Source: Phytoactinopolyspora halotolerans (lineage in GTDB: Bacteria; Actinomycetota; Actinomycetes; Jiangellales; Jiangellaceae). Taken from it: a DNA stretch of 64,000 nt. Positions 35,029 through 42,848 of the stretch are shown piece after piece; position 1 is the first letter of the stretch, and every line of letters begins with the position of its first letter. Below the pieces are notes generated by a model that did no database searches, had not been told where the DNA came from, and was given only the letters and a program-made list of their open reading frames with translations. A program made the position numbers and the translations under genes. The stretch covers positions 1-64,000 of the forward strand of contig NZ_JAAGOA010000011.1 of assembly GCF_010550675.1 (NCBI RefSeq), given 5' to 3'.

Positions 35029-36066
35029 ATGCCGCAGGTATGGGCCCGGAACGCGGTAGCCGAAGCGCTAGGCGCATTCGTGCTGACGTTCGTCGCGATC
35101 CTGACCGCGAGCACGGATGGCACGCTCACGCCGTACGCGTTGTCTCAGGGATTGGCGATCGCCGTGCTGGTAGCCGCGCTGGGGCACATCTCCGGCGGGC
35201 ACTTCAACCCCGCTGTCACGCTGGCGATCCTGCTGAACCGCCGGATCGACCTGGTCGGGGCGTCGGTGTACTGGGCCGCACAGCTTGCCGGCGGACTGCT
35301 TGCCGCTCTGGCCGTGCTGGGCATTCTCAGTCAGGACGCGGTCGCCGCGGCGGCGCCTGATCCGAGCACAGGCGGGGACCTCAACCTGGCCGGGGCGGTT
35401 GCGTTGGAGGCGCTCGCCGTCCTGCTGGTGGTCGTGGCGGTGTTCGGCACCATCGTTGATCAGCGAGCACCGTTCTCGGCGTATCCACTGGCGATCGGAT
35501 TCAGTTACGTCGCGGGCATCTACGCCATCGGCGGGCTGACCGGAGGTGCGCTCAATCCGGCTCGCGCGCTCGGACCGGCGCTCGTCGGCGCCGAGTGGGC
35601 CGGCACGGTGGCATGGCTGGCAGGCCCGCTGATCGGTGCGGTCGCGGCATGGGCCGTGTATGAGTTCGTCATCGGCGCGGGCATGAGCGAACCCGCCGCG
35701 GAACGGGAACCGGCGCCGGACGTCGCGGACGAGGAGGAGCTCGTCGCGGAGGAAGAGGAACTGGTCATTGAGCAAGCGGATCGGGGTCGGACCTCGGACG
35801 GGGCCCGGCTCTCGGAAGGGGACGGGGAGCCGGAGGGGGACCAAGGACCGGAGGAGGAGCCCGATCACGACCCCCTCGACGAGCCGGAGAAGCTGCCGGA
35901 CGGGGAACCGGAACCGGATCGTGAACCGGAAACGGAGGGGGAACCGGAACCGGATCGTGAACCGGAACCGGGCCGTGAACCGCAACCACCGCCGGCGCCG
36001 GCATCACCCGGGGCGCCGACAGCACCTGGAGTACCGCCCCCGCCGCCTCCTCCACCGCGAGAGTGA
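35029..36066 (+). CDS. Aquaporin (MIP family) with long acidic, proline-rich C-terminal tail
   Basis: 345 aa. Residues 1 to about 222 form a six-helix channel with both NPA boxes ('GGHFNPAVTLAILL' and 'GALNPARALGPAL'). The last ~120 residues are a low-complexity cytoplasmic tail: Asp/Glu-rich, then EPEPDREP-type repeats, then a Pro run before the stop. Such a tail is not typical of the family. It may arise from repeat expansion, and whether it is functional is unknown. GGAAGAGGG precedes the ATG. It is divergent from panB. Confidence 0.87.
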   Translation: MPQVWARNAVAEALGAFVLTFVAILTASTDGTLTPYALSQGLAIAVLVAALGHISGGHFNPAVTLAILLNRRIDLVGASVYWAAQLAGGLLAALAVLGILSQDAVAAAAPDPSTGGDLNLAGAVALEALAVLLVVVAVFGTIVDQRAPFSAYPLAIGFSYVAGIYAIGGLTGGALNPARALGPALVGAEWAGTVAWLAGPLIGAVAAWAVYEFVIGAGMSEPAAEREPAPDVADEEELVAEEEELVIEQADRGRTSDGARLSEGDGEPEGDQGPEEEPDHDPLDEPEKLPDGEPEPDREPETEGEPEPDREPEPGREPQPPPAPASPGAPTAPGVPPPPPPPPRE

Positions 36067-36121
36067 TCGGGCGCGCCCGTGCCCCGGCGCGACATGGCGT
36101 GTCAGGCCGCCACTCGGCGTG

Positions 36122-37948
36122 TCAGGACGGTGGCGGCGGTGGTGGCTGCTCGGCCGTGCCCAGCTCGTCCGCGGTCGGTGCGTGTTCGCGCCAAGTCGTA
36201 GTGATCGGCAGCCGCCGGTCCCGCCCGAAGTTGCGCTGCGTGATCTTCGGTCCCGGCGGGTACTGCCGGCGCTTGTATTCCGCCGCGTCCACCATCCGCA
36301 GCACCTTGGTGACCAGCTCCGGTGCGAAACCGGCCTGGAGCAGCTCGCTGCTGCCCCGATCCTGCTCGACGTAGTGGTCCAGGATCTCGTCGAGGAGCGA
36401 GTAATCGGGCAACGAGTCGGTGTCCAGCTGCCCCGGACGCAGCTCGGCGCTCGGCGGTTTGTCGATCGAGTTCTCTGGGATCGGCGGTTGCTGGTCGCGT
36501 TCCACGGCGACGGCGTTCCGCCAGCGGGCCAACTCCCACACCAGGGTCTTCGGCACATCCTTGAGCGGTGCGTAGCCGCCCACGGCGTCGCCGTAGATGG
36601 TCGAGTAGCCCACCGCCAGCTCGCTCTTGTTGCCGGTGGCCAGCACGAGGTGGCCCTCCTGATTGGACAGTCCCATCAGGGCCATCCCGCGCACCCTGGC
36701 CTGCAGGTTCTCCTCGGCCAGGCCGGTGAGCGGGAGATTGTCCAGGAATGACTGCACCATCGGCGCGATCGGAACGACGCGGTAGCGCAACCCGGTCCGC
36801 TCGGCCAGCTCGTGCGCGTCGTTCTTGGAATGCTCCGACGAGTACGAGCTGGGCATGGAGACGCCGTGCACGTTCTCCGCCCCGATGGCGTCGACGGCGA
36901 CGGCGGCGCAGAGCGCGGAGTCGATCCCCCCGGACAGCCCGAGCACCACGGACGTGAACCCGTTCTTCCGGACATAGTCCCGCAGCCCTGTGACGACGGC
37001 CGCGTACACCTCGGCCGGATCGGACAGGACCGGCGCGATAGCGCCCGGCTCGGGCGTGTATGCGGGAAGGGCCTCCGTGGACAATGTGGTGCGCCGGACA
37101 CGGAAACCCGCGATGTGTTCGTCCACCACCCCCCATGGCTCCGGGGCGGCCGCCGTCGCCGGAGGCAGGTCGAGATCGACGACGAGGCACCCCTCCTCGA
37201 ACTGAGGCGCACGTGCCAGCAGCTCGCCGTTGGCGTCGACCACCAGGGAGTCGCCGTCGAACACCAGCTCGTCCTGGCCGCCCACCATGTTCACGTAGGC
37301 CAGCGTGGCCCGGGAGTCGGCGGCGCGCCGGCGCGCCAGCTCCAGCCGCGAGTCGTCCTTGTGGCGTTCGTAGGGTGAGCCGTTGATCACCAGCAGCAGG
37401 CTCGCGTCCGCCTCTCGCGCCACCGCCACCGGGCCGCCGTCCTGCCACAGGTCTTCGCAGATGGCGAGGGCGATGTCGATACCGTGCAGCCGGACGACGC
37501 CGAGGTGGTCGCCCTGCACGAAATAGCGGAACTCGTCGAACACGCCATAGTTCGGCAGGTGGTGCTTGGCCTGCCGGCCCAGCACGTGCCCGCCGTACAG
37601 CACCGCGACGGCGTTCTGCGGCGAACCCTTGGGGCGGCCCAGCTGCACGGTGTCGGCGGTGGCGTCATCGCGACCCAGGTACCCCACGACGACGGCGATG
37701 GATCCGAGGCCCTCGTCGTGGAGCCGTACCGCGAGCTTCTCCAGTGCGCCCCGCGACGCATCCACGAACGAGCGGCGCAGCGCCAGGTCCTCGATCGGAT
37801 AACCGGTCAGCACCATCTCCGGGAACGCCACCAGGTGCGCGTGCTGGCCGGCGGCATGCCGGGTCATGCGGACGACGAGATCCGCGTTGGCGTCCAGCGC
37901 ACCGACCGTCGGGTTCACTTGGGCGAGGGCGAGTCTGATCTGCGGCAC
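36122..37948 (-). CDS. nadE: Glutamine-dependent NAD+ synthetase
   Basis: 608 aa. It makes NAD+ from deamido-NAD+ and glutamine (EC 6.3.5.1). The N-terminal nitrilase-type glutaminase has the triad Glu44 (AFPEMVLTGYP), Lys128 (RQAKHHLPNYGVFDE) and Cys164 (LAICEDLWQDGG). The C-terminal synthetase has the ATP-PPase loop 'LGLSGGIDSAL', 'GVSMPSSYSSEHSKNDA' and 'ATGNKSELAVGYSTIYGDAVGGYAPLKDVPK'. The start is GTG 37948, with no SD. It is divergent from glnA2, which fits glutamine as a shared theme. Confidence 0.95.
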   Translation of the reverse strand: MPQIRLALAQVNPTVGALDANADLVVRMTRHAAGQHAHLVAFPEMVLTGYPIEDLALRRSFVDASRGALEKLAVRLHDEGLGSIAVVVGYLGRDDATADTVQLGRPKGSPQNAVAVLYGGHVLGRQAKHHLPNYGVFDEFRYFVQGDHLGVVRLHGIDIALAICEDLWQDGGPVAVAREADASLLLVINGSPYERHKDDSRLELARRRAADSRATLAYVNMVGGQDELVFDGDSLVVDANGELLARAPQFEEGCLVVDLDLPPATAAAPEPWGVVDEHIAGFRVRRTTLSTEALPAYTPEPGAIAPVLSDPAEVYAAVVTGLRDYVRKNGFTSVVLGLSGGIDSALCAAVAVDAIGAENVHGVSMPSSYSSEHSKNDAHELAERTGLRYRVVPIAPMVQSFLDNLPLTGLAEENLQARVRGMALMGLSNQEGHLVLATGNKSELAVGYSTIYGDAVGGYAPLKDVPKTLVWELARWRNAVAVERDQQPPIPENSIDKPPSAELRPGQLDTDSLPDYSLLDEILDHYVEQDRGSSELLQAGFAPELVTKVLRMVDAAEYKRRQYPPGPKITQRNFGRDRRLPITTTWREHAPTADELGTAEQPPPPPPS

Positions 37949-38009
37949 ATCAACGAGCGTATCTTGCGACCCGAGCAGTCGCTGGGAAGGCAAGCGTGAG
38001 GCACGAGCC

Positions 38010-38069
38010 GGGCCGGGGCGGCGATCTCGGGCACGCACTGGGCCGGGTCGGCGATCCCGGGCGCGCGCC
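38010..38069. repeat. Imperfect 30-bp tandem duplication between nadE and glnA2
   Basis: Units 38010-38039 and 38040-38069 both begin GGGCCGGG and share CGGCGATC-CGGGC. They differ at a handful of positions. The repeat lies within the 226-base divergent promoter region of nadE and glnA2. Confidence 0.6.
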
Positions 38070-38174
38070 GGGTCGCGGCACACGGCATGCGGCCGTCGTG
38101 CGCAACTGGCGCGCAACACGCGGAGCCGGTGCTGGCTATACGCCCGACACATGCGTGCGGCAGACTGGGGTGTC

Positions 38175-39503
38175 GTGGAGAAGCAGCAGGAGTTCGTCCT
38201 GAGGACGCTGGAAGAGCGCGAGATCCGGTTCGTGCGGTTGTGGTTCACCGACGTGCTCGGGTATCTCAAGTCGGTCGCCGTCGCACCGGCGGAGCTGGAG
38301 AACGCCTTCGAGGAAGGCATCGGCTTCGACGGCTCGGCCATCGAGGGCTTCGCGCGTGTCTACGAGGCGGACATGCTGGCCAAGCCGGACCCGTCCACGT
38401 TCCAGGTGCTGCCGTGGCGCGGCGGTACGGCCCGGATGTTCTGCGACATCCTGATGCCGGACGGCTCCCCGTCGTACGCGGACCCCCGCTACGTGCTGAA
38501 ACGGGCACTGCGGCGGGCCGCGGATCTGGGCTTGACCTTCTACGCCCATCCCGAGGTGGAGTTCTTCGTCTTCGAGGAGCGGCCGGAGCCGGGCAAGGAG
38601 CCGGTCCCGGTGGACGCCAGCGGCTTCTTCGACCACACTGCGCACGGCGTGGCGCAGGACTTCCGGCGCGATGCCATCACCATGCTCGAGGAGATGAGCA
38701 TCTCGGTGGAGTTCAGCCACCACGAGAACGCTCCCGGCCAGCAGGAGATCGACCTGCGATACGCGGACGCACTGGCCACGTCGGACAACCTGATGACGTT
38801 CCGGGCGGTGGTCAAGGAGGTCGCGCTGTCGCAGGGACTGTACGCGTCGTTCATGCCGAAGCCGTTCACCGAGCACCCGGGTTCCGGCATGCACACGCAC
38901 GTCTCGTTGTTCGAGGGGGACCGCAACGTCTTCTTCGAGGCGGGCGCCGAATACCAGCTGTCCAAGACCGGGCGGGCGTTCATCGCCGGCCTGCTCAAGC
39001 ACTCGCCGGAGATCACCGCGGTCACCAACCAGTGGGTGAACTCGTACAAGCGGCTGCAGGGCGGGGGAGAGGCGCCGGCATACATCTGCTGGGGGCACAA
39101 CAACCGCTCCGCACTGGTGCGGGTGCCCATGTACAAGCCGGGCAAGGCGCAGTCGGTCCGGGTGGAGTTCCGATCGCTGGACTCCGCGTGCAACCCGTAC
39201 CTGGCGTACGCGGTCATCCTCGCGGCCGGGTTGAAGGGGATCGAGGAGGGCTACGAGCTGCCGCCGGAGGCGGAGGACGACGTCTGGGCGCTGACCGACC
39301 GAGAGCGGCGCGCCCTGGGCATCGACCCGTTGCCGGCCTCGCTCGACGAAGCGATCCGTGCCATGGAGAGCTCCGAGCTGGTCGCGGAGACGCTGGGCGA
39401 ACATGTCTTCGAGTTCTTCCTGCGCAACAAGCGTCAGGAATGGGAGATCTACCGTCGCCAGGTCACCCCGTACGAGCGGGAGACGATGCTGCCCGTGCTG
39501 TAG
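38175..39503 (+). CDS. glnA2: Glutamine synthetase, GlnA2-type
   Basis: 442 aa. Ligates ammonia to glutamate (EC 6.3.1.2). The protein follows the mycobacterial GlnA2 pattern closely: 'KQQEFVLRTLEEREIRFVRLWFTDVLGYLKSVA', 'EEGIGFDGSAIEGFARV', 'HPEVEFFVF', 'NAPGQQEIDLRYADAL', 'FMPKPFTEHPGSGMHTHVSLFEG' and 'VEFRSLDSACNPYLAYAV'. The adenylylation loop with NLY..LP of GlnA1 enzymes is absent, so control by GlnE is unlikely. GTG 38175 was chosen because the GlnA2 N-terminus starts there. No SD is seen, and a -10-like CAGACT lies 8 bases upstream. glnE is 3.3 kb downstream. Confidence 0.93.
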   Translation: MEKQQEFVLRTLEEREIRFVRLWFTDVLGYLKSVAVAPAELENAFEEGIGFDGSAIEGFARVYEADMLAKPDPSTFQVLPWRGGTARMFCDILMPDGSPSYADPRYVLKRALRRAADLGLTFYAHPEVEFFVFEERPEPGKEPVPVDASGFFDHTAHGVAQDFRRDAITMLEEMSISVEFSHHENAPGQQEIDLRYADALATSDNLMTFRAVVKEVALSQGLYASFMPKPFTEHPGSGMHTHVSLFEGDRNVFFEAGAEYQLSKTGRAFIAGLLKHSPEITAVTNQWVNSYKRLQGGGEAPAYICWGHNNRSALVRVPMYKPGKAQSVRVEFRSLDSACNPYLAYAVILAAGLKGIEEGYELPPEAEDDVWALTDRERRALGIDPLPASLDEAIRAMESSELVAETLGEHVFEFFLRNKRQEWEIYRRQVTPYERETMLPVL

Positions 39504-39680
39504 GAGGTGGCCCGCCCCGCGGGCGGGCGCGTGGACCAGCACGAGGTGCCGTCGCGATGTGTCGACATTGTCAAGGTCCTGGCTTAGACGATGTCGATAA
39601 GTCCGCGGATCACCGGAGCTACATCTCGAACAGTTTCGGCGACGCAGGGCCGCGGCGGTTCTGACGGCTATCGTGGGTTC

Positions 39681-40100
39681 GTGCGAGCGGTGTGGAAGCG
39701 TCGAGCTCAGGTGCTGGGAGCCATCGCCGCCGGCGGTGTCGTGGGTGCCGAGGCGCGGTACGCGCTGACCCTCCTCGGCGGCGATGACCCGCGGTTTCCG
39801 TGGGCGACGCTGGCCGAGAACATCACGGGCTGTTTCCTGATCGGTGTGCTCATGGCGGTGATCCTTCAGCTGACGGCTCCACACCGGCTGGTGCGGCCGT
39901 TCCTGGGCGTCGGGATGCTCGGCGGATACACCACCTTCTCTGCATACGCCGTCGAGGTGCGGGAGCTGATCGCCGACGACCGGGCCGCGGCGGCGCTGAG
40001 TTACCTGGTGATCACGCCGCTGGCAGCGTTGACAGCGGTCTGGCTCGGCGTACGTGGAACCGGGGCGGCGCTCGGCCGGCTGCGGCACCGTGGAACGTGA
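39681..40100 (+). CDS. crcB: Fluoride channel Fluc/CrcB, first subunit
   Basis: 139 aa with four membrane helices. '[15 protein letters not shown]', '[23 protein letters not shown]' and '[18 protein letters not shown]' are the CrcB signatures. The TTFS motif is present, and Asn of the 'N-x-x-G' helix is retained. The start GTG 39681 has no SD, and TATCGT sits 6 bases upstream, so a leaderless message is likely. The stop overlaps an in-frame GTG of the next gene (GTGA). Fluc proteins are antiparallel dimers, and paired crcB genes are common in Gram-positives. Confidence 0.92.
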   Translation: MRAVWKRRAQVLGAIAAGGVVGAEARYALTLLGGDDPRFPWATLAENITGCFLIGVLMAVILQLTAPHRLVRPFLGVGMLGGYTTFSAYAVEVRELIADDRAAAALSYLVITPLAALTAVWLGVRGTGAALGRLRHRGT

Positions 40101-40114
40101 CAGAGGAGACGACG

Positions 40115-40549
40115 ATGACGCTGCGAGGGCCCGCGCGCAAGCTGACGATCGTCGTCGGCGAGTCCGACACGTGGCACGGCAAGCCGTTGTCCGCCGAGAT
40201 CGTTCACCGCGCGCATGCCGCCGGACTGGCCGGGGCGAGTGTGTTCCGCGGCGTCGAGGGATACGGCGCGTCGAACCACATCCACACCACGCGGATCTTC
40301 AGTCTCTCCGAGGACCTTCCGATGAAGGTGGAGATCGTGGACACCGCGGAGAAGGTCGACGCCTTCGTCGCCGAGATCGAGCCGCTGATCGACGAGGGAC
40401 TGATCACGCTCGCGGATGTCGACGTCGTCCGATACGCCGGCCGTCGTGGCGATCCGCACGGCGCGGACGACGACGCGGCGGACGGAACCGGGAACGACGC
40501 ATCAACTCCGGACGGAACTACGGACGACGACGCGGCGGAGGGCCGGTGA
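40115..40549 (+). CDS. DUF190 family protein between two crcB genes
   Basis: 144 aa. '[79 protein letters not shown]' is a DUF190 (PII-like ferredoxin-fold) domain. A disordered acidic C-terminal tail of about 35 residues follows. ATG 40115 has AGAGGAG at ideal spacing. GTG 40097 overlapping the crcB stop is the alternative. The stop overlaps the GTG of the second crcB. DUF190 is often encoded with crcB. A regulatory role, by analogy with PII-like proteins, is inference only. Confidence 0.88.
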   Translation: MTLRGPARKLTIVVGESDTWHGKPLSAEIVHRAHAAGLAGASVFRGVEGYGASNHIHTTRIFSLSEDLPMKVEIVDTAEKVDAFVAEIEPLIDEGLITLADVDVVRYAGRRGDPHGADDDAADGTGNDASTPDGTTDDDAAEGR

Positions 40550-40908
40550 CGGTACTCCTGGTCGCGCTCGGTGCGGCCGTGGGTGCGCCGCTGCGCTACC
40601 TCGCCGACCGCTTCATCCAGTCCCGGATCGACGCCGTGTTCCCCTGGGGCACGTTGGCGGTCAACGTCGTCGGCTCGTTCGTTCTCGGCGTCGTCATGGC
40701 GTTGTCGGCCGACGGCGGCCTGGGCGACGACACCGTCGCCCTGGTGGGGGTGGGCTTCTGCGGCGCGCTCACCACGTACAGTACGTTCAGCTACGAGACG
40801 CTGCGACTGCTCGAGGACGGTGCCCGCTGGTACGCGCTCGGCAACGTGGCGGGCAGCGTCATTGCCGGCGTCGCCGCGGCGGCCGCCGGGTGGGCGCTGG
40901 CCTCGTAG
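40546..40908 (+). CDS. crcB: Fluoride channel Fluc/CrcB, second subunit
   Basis: 120 aa. '[19 protein letters not shown]', '[22 protein letters not shown]' and '[24 protein letters not shown]' are CrcB signatures, including the Gly-Arg-Tyr helix and TTYSTFS. The GTG start overlaps the DUF190 stop by four bases, so it is translationally coupled. It probably forms a heterodimeric fluoride exporter channel with the first subunit. Confidence 0.93.
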   Translation: MTVLLVALGAAVGAPLRYLADRFIQSRIDAVFPWGTLAVNVVGSFVLGVVMALSADGGLGDDTVALVGVGFCGALTTYSTFSYETLRLLEDGARWYALGNVAGSVIAGVAAAAAGWALAS

Positions 40909-40911
40909 CTC

Positions 40912-42429
40912 CTAGCGGCGCAGCGCTCCGTCCACCCGGCGCGGAATGCCCAGCGGGTTGCCGTCCTGCAGCGCCTGCGGAAGCAGGTCGTGCGGGAACG
41001 ACTGGTACGTCACCGGCCGCAGCCACCGTCGGACCGCGGTCGGCCCGACGGAGGTGTGCAGGGAGTTGGTGGTGGACGGCCACGGTCCGCCGTGCTGCAT
41101 GGCCCAGGCCACGGCGACGCCGGTCGGCCACCCGTTCCAGATCAGCCGCCCCGCCCGCGGCCGGAGCACGTCCAGCACGGGGGTGATGTTCTGCAGGTCC
41201 GACTGTTCGCCGTGGACGGTGGCGGTGAGGCTGCCTTCGACCGACTGCAGCGCGTTGATGAGCTCGTGCGTGCTGGCGTATTCGATGATCAGCGAGCTCG
41301 GGCCGAAGCACTCGGTGGCGAGCGTCTCGGCGGCCTCCGTGAACTTCTCCGCGGTGGTGACGAAGAGGGCCGGCACACCCCAGGCGCCTGGCTCGGTGTG
41401 CAGCCGCGGCGTGACGATGCTCCGCACCGCCGGGTACGCGGCGAGCTCGGCGCTGAACTTCGCGTACGACTCGGCGATGCGCGCGTTCAGCATCGGGGTC
41501 GGCTCCACGGCTCCGATCGCCTCCGCGAGCGCGGTGTCCAGGTTGTGCCCGGCGGGCAGGAACAGCAGCCCCGGCTTGGTGCAGAACTGGCCCGTGCCGA
41601 GGGTGAAGGAGTTCACGAAGCCGGAGGCGATCTCGGATCCGCGGGCGCGCACCGCGGCCTTGGTGACCACCGTCGGGTTGACGCTGCCGAGCTCGCCGTA
41701 GAACGGGATCGGGTCGACCCGGCCCGAGGCGAGGTCGAACAACGCGCGGCCGCCGGTGGTAGAGCCGGTGAAGCCGGCCGCCTTGATCCGATGGTCGACG
41801 ACGGCATCCCGTCCAGCCTGCTGGCCGAAGATGACGGTGAAGATGCCGGCGGGCAGGTTGTGCTCGGCGATCACCGAACTGACGATCTCACCGGTACGGC
41901 GGGACAGCTCCGGATGGCCCTCGTGCGCCTTCACCACGACGGGACACCCGGCGGCCAACGCCGAAGCCGTGTCACCGCCGACGACGCTGAAGGCGAACGG
42001 AAAGTTGCTGGCCGCGAAGACCAGCACGGGGCCGAGCGGCTCGAGGACGCGGCGCAGATCCGGCCGTGGCACCGGCTTCGCGTCCGGCGCGGGCGTGTCC
42101 AAGGTGGCTTCCAGGAACGAACCCTCGTCGATCACCTGCGCGAACAGGCGCAGTTGGAAGGTGGTGCGGGCCAATTCCGAGGTCAGCCGCGGCTTGCCCA
42201 GGCCGGTTTCGGAGTCGGCGAGCGGGACGAGTTCTTCGGCGCGGTCGTCGAGCTTGTCGGCGATCGCCCGGAGCAGCGCGGAACGTTCGGTCAGCGGCTC
42301 GGTGGCGAACCGGCGGGCGGCCGATTTCGCCAACGAGAGGGTGGAACTCAGCTCAGCCGCGGGCGTCTCCGACACACCGGCACCGGCGGGCTCGCCTGTG
42401 CGTGGGTTCATGCTTTCTATCAGCTTCAT
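40912..42429 (-). CDS. Aldehyde dehydrogenase, alpha-ketoglutaric semialdehyde dehydrogenase-like
   Basis: 505 aa. NAD(P)+-dependent ALDH. 'AASNFPFAFSVVGGDTASALAAGCPVVVKAHEGHPE' is the cofactor fold, 'GFTGSTTGGRAL' the NAD loop, 'FYGELGSVNP' contains the general-base Glu, and 'GTGQFCTKPGLLF' the catalytic Cys. 'WNGWPTGVAVAWAMQHGGPWPSTT' near the C-terminus is typical of the KGSADH subgroup, which oxidises 2,5-dioxopentanoate in non-phosphorylating sugar-acid pathways. That would suit the sugar-acid catabolism seen in cluster B. GGGGAG precedes the ATG. It converges with crcB two bases past its stop. Confidence 0.9.
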   Translation of the reverse strand: MKLIESMNPRTGEPAGAGVSETPAAELSSTLSLAKSAARRFATEPLTERSALLRAIADKLDDRAEELVPLADSETGLGKPRLTSELARTTFQLRLFAQVIDEGSFLEATLDTPAPDAKPVPRPDLRRVLEPLGPVLVFAASNFPFAFSVVGGDTASALAAGCPVVVKAHEGHPELSRRTGEIVSSVIAEHNLPAGIFTVIFGQQAGRDAVVDHRIKAAGFTGSTTGGRALFDLASGRVDPIPFYGELGSVNPTVVTKAAVRARGSEIASGFVNSFTLGTGQFCTKPGLLFLPAGHNLDTALAEAIGAVEPTPMLNARIAESYAKFSAELAAYPAVRSIVTPRLHTEPGAWGVPALFVTTAEKFTEAAETLATECFGPSSLIIEYASTHELINALQSVEGSLTATVHGEQSDLQNITPVLDVLRPRAGRLIWNGWPTGVAVAWAMQHGGPWPSTTNSLHTSVGPTAVRRWLRPVTYQSFPHDLLPQALQDGNPLGIPRRVDGALRR

Positions 42430-42848
42430 CGAGTACTCCCCGTACCGGATCCAGAGCGGATCGAGCCGCCGACGATGTGTGGTTGGACGGCGGCTGTGGC
42501 GCAGGCCGGCGTCATCGTCGCGCCGACCATACTCAAATACATTCTGCCAGTCATGCGAAGCATGATCTTAATCGGTATAGCGTGCGCGCACTATGGTGCG
42601 TTCGGCTGAGTATCTCCCAGAATGCCCCTCGTTACTCGGTCCGGCCGCATGACCGGGCGATATGACCCTGCCGCGTGACCGCGTCGTGTGACCGGCCGGG
42701 TGACCGGTCGCGCTGCCTGGGCGTGTGCACGGGGCGCGCGACCGGGCCGCGTGACCGGGGCGCGTGACCGGGGCGCGTGGCCGGTCGTCCTGACCGGTCG
42801 TCCTGGCCGGTCACGGACGATCGACCTGGAGGCGGTAAGTTCGAAGGC
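42430..42848. other. Intergenic region between aldehyde dehydrogenase and glnE
   Basis: 419 bases with no gene. It holds a palindrome TCATGC-GAA-GCATGA (42551-42565), a possible operator for the aldehyde dehydrogenase gene, then the 13-bp repeat tract at 42650-42815, then the glnE start region. Confidence 0.6.
42650..42815. repeat. Degenerate 13-bp tandem repeat tract before glnE
   Basis: About eleven copies of a unit starting TGACCGG, mostly 13 bases long. Two adjacent copies are identical (TGACCGGGGCGCG), followed by TGGCCGGTCGTCC and TGACCGGTCGTCC. One 38-base interval interrupts the phase. The tract ends about 35 bases before the glnE start codon. Confidence 0.75.

Noticed and set aside
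39638-39676. Possible fluoride riboswitch before the first crcB (GGCGACG...CTGACGGC)
   Set aside because: The spacing between the two conserved parts is about 15 bases too short and the GGNGATGG core is not intact, so I could not fold it as a crcB-motif RNA.
42650-42815. CRISPR-like array
   Set aside because: The unit is 13 bases and head to tail with no spacers, and no cas genes are present. It is a tandem repeat.
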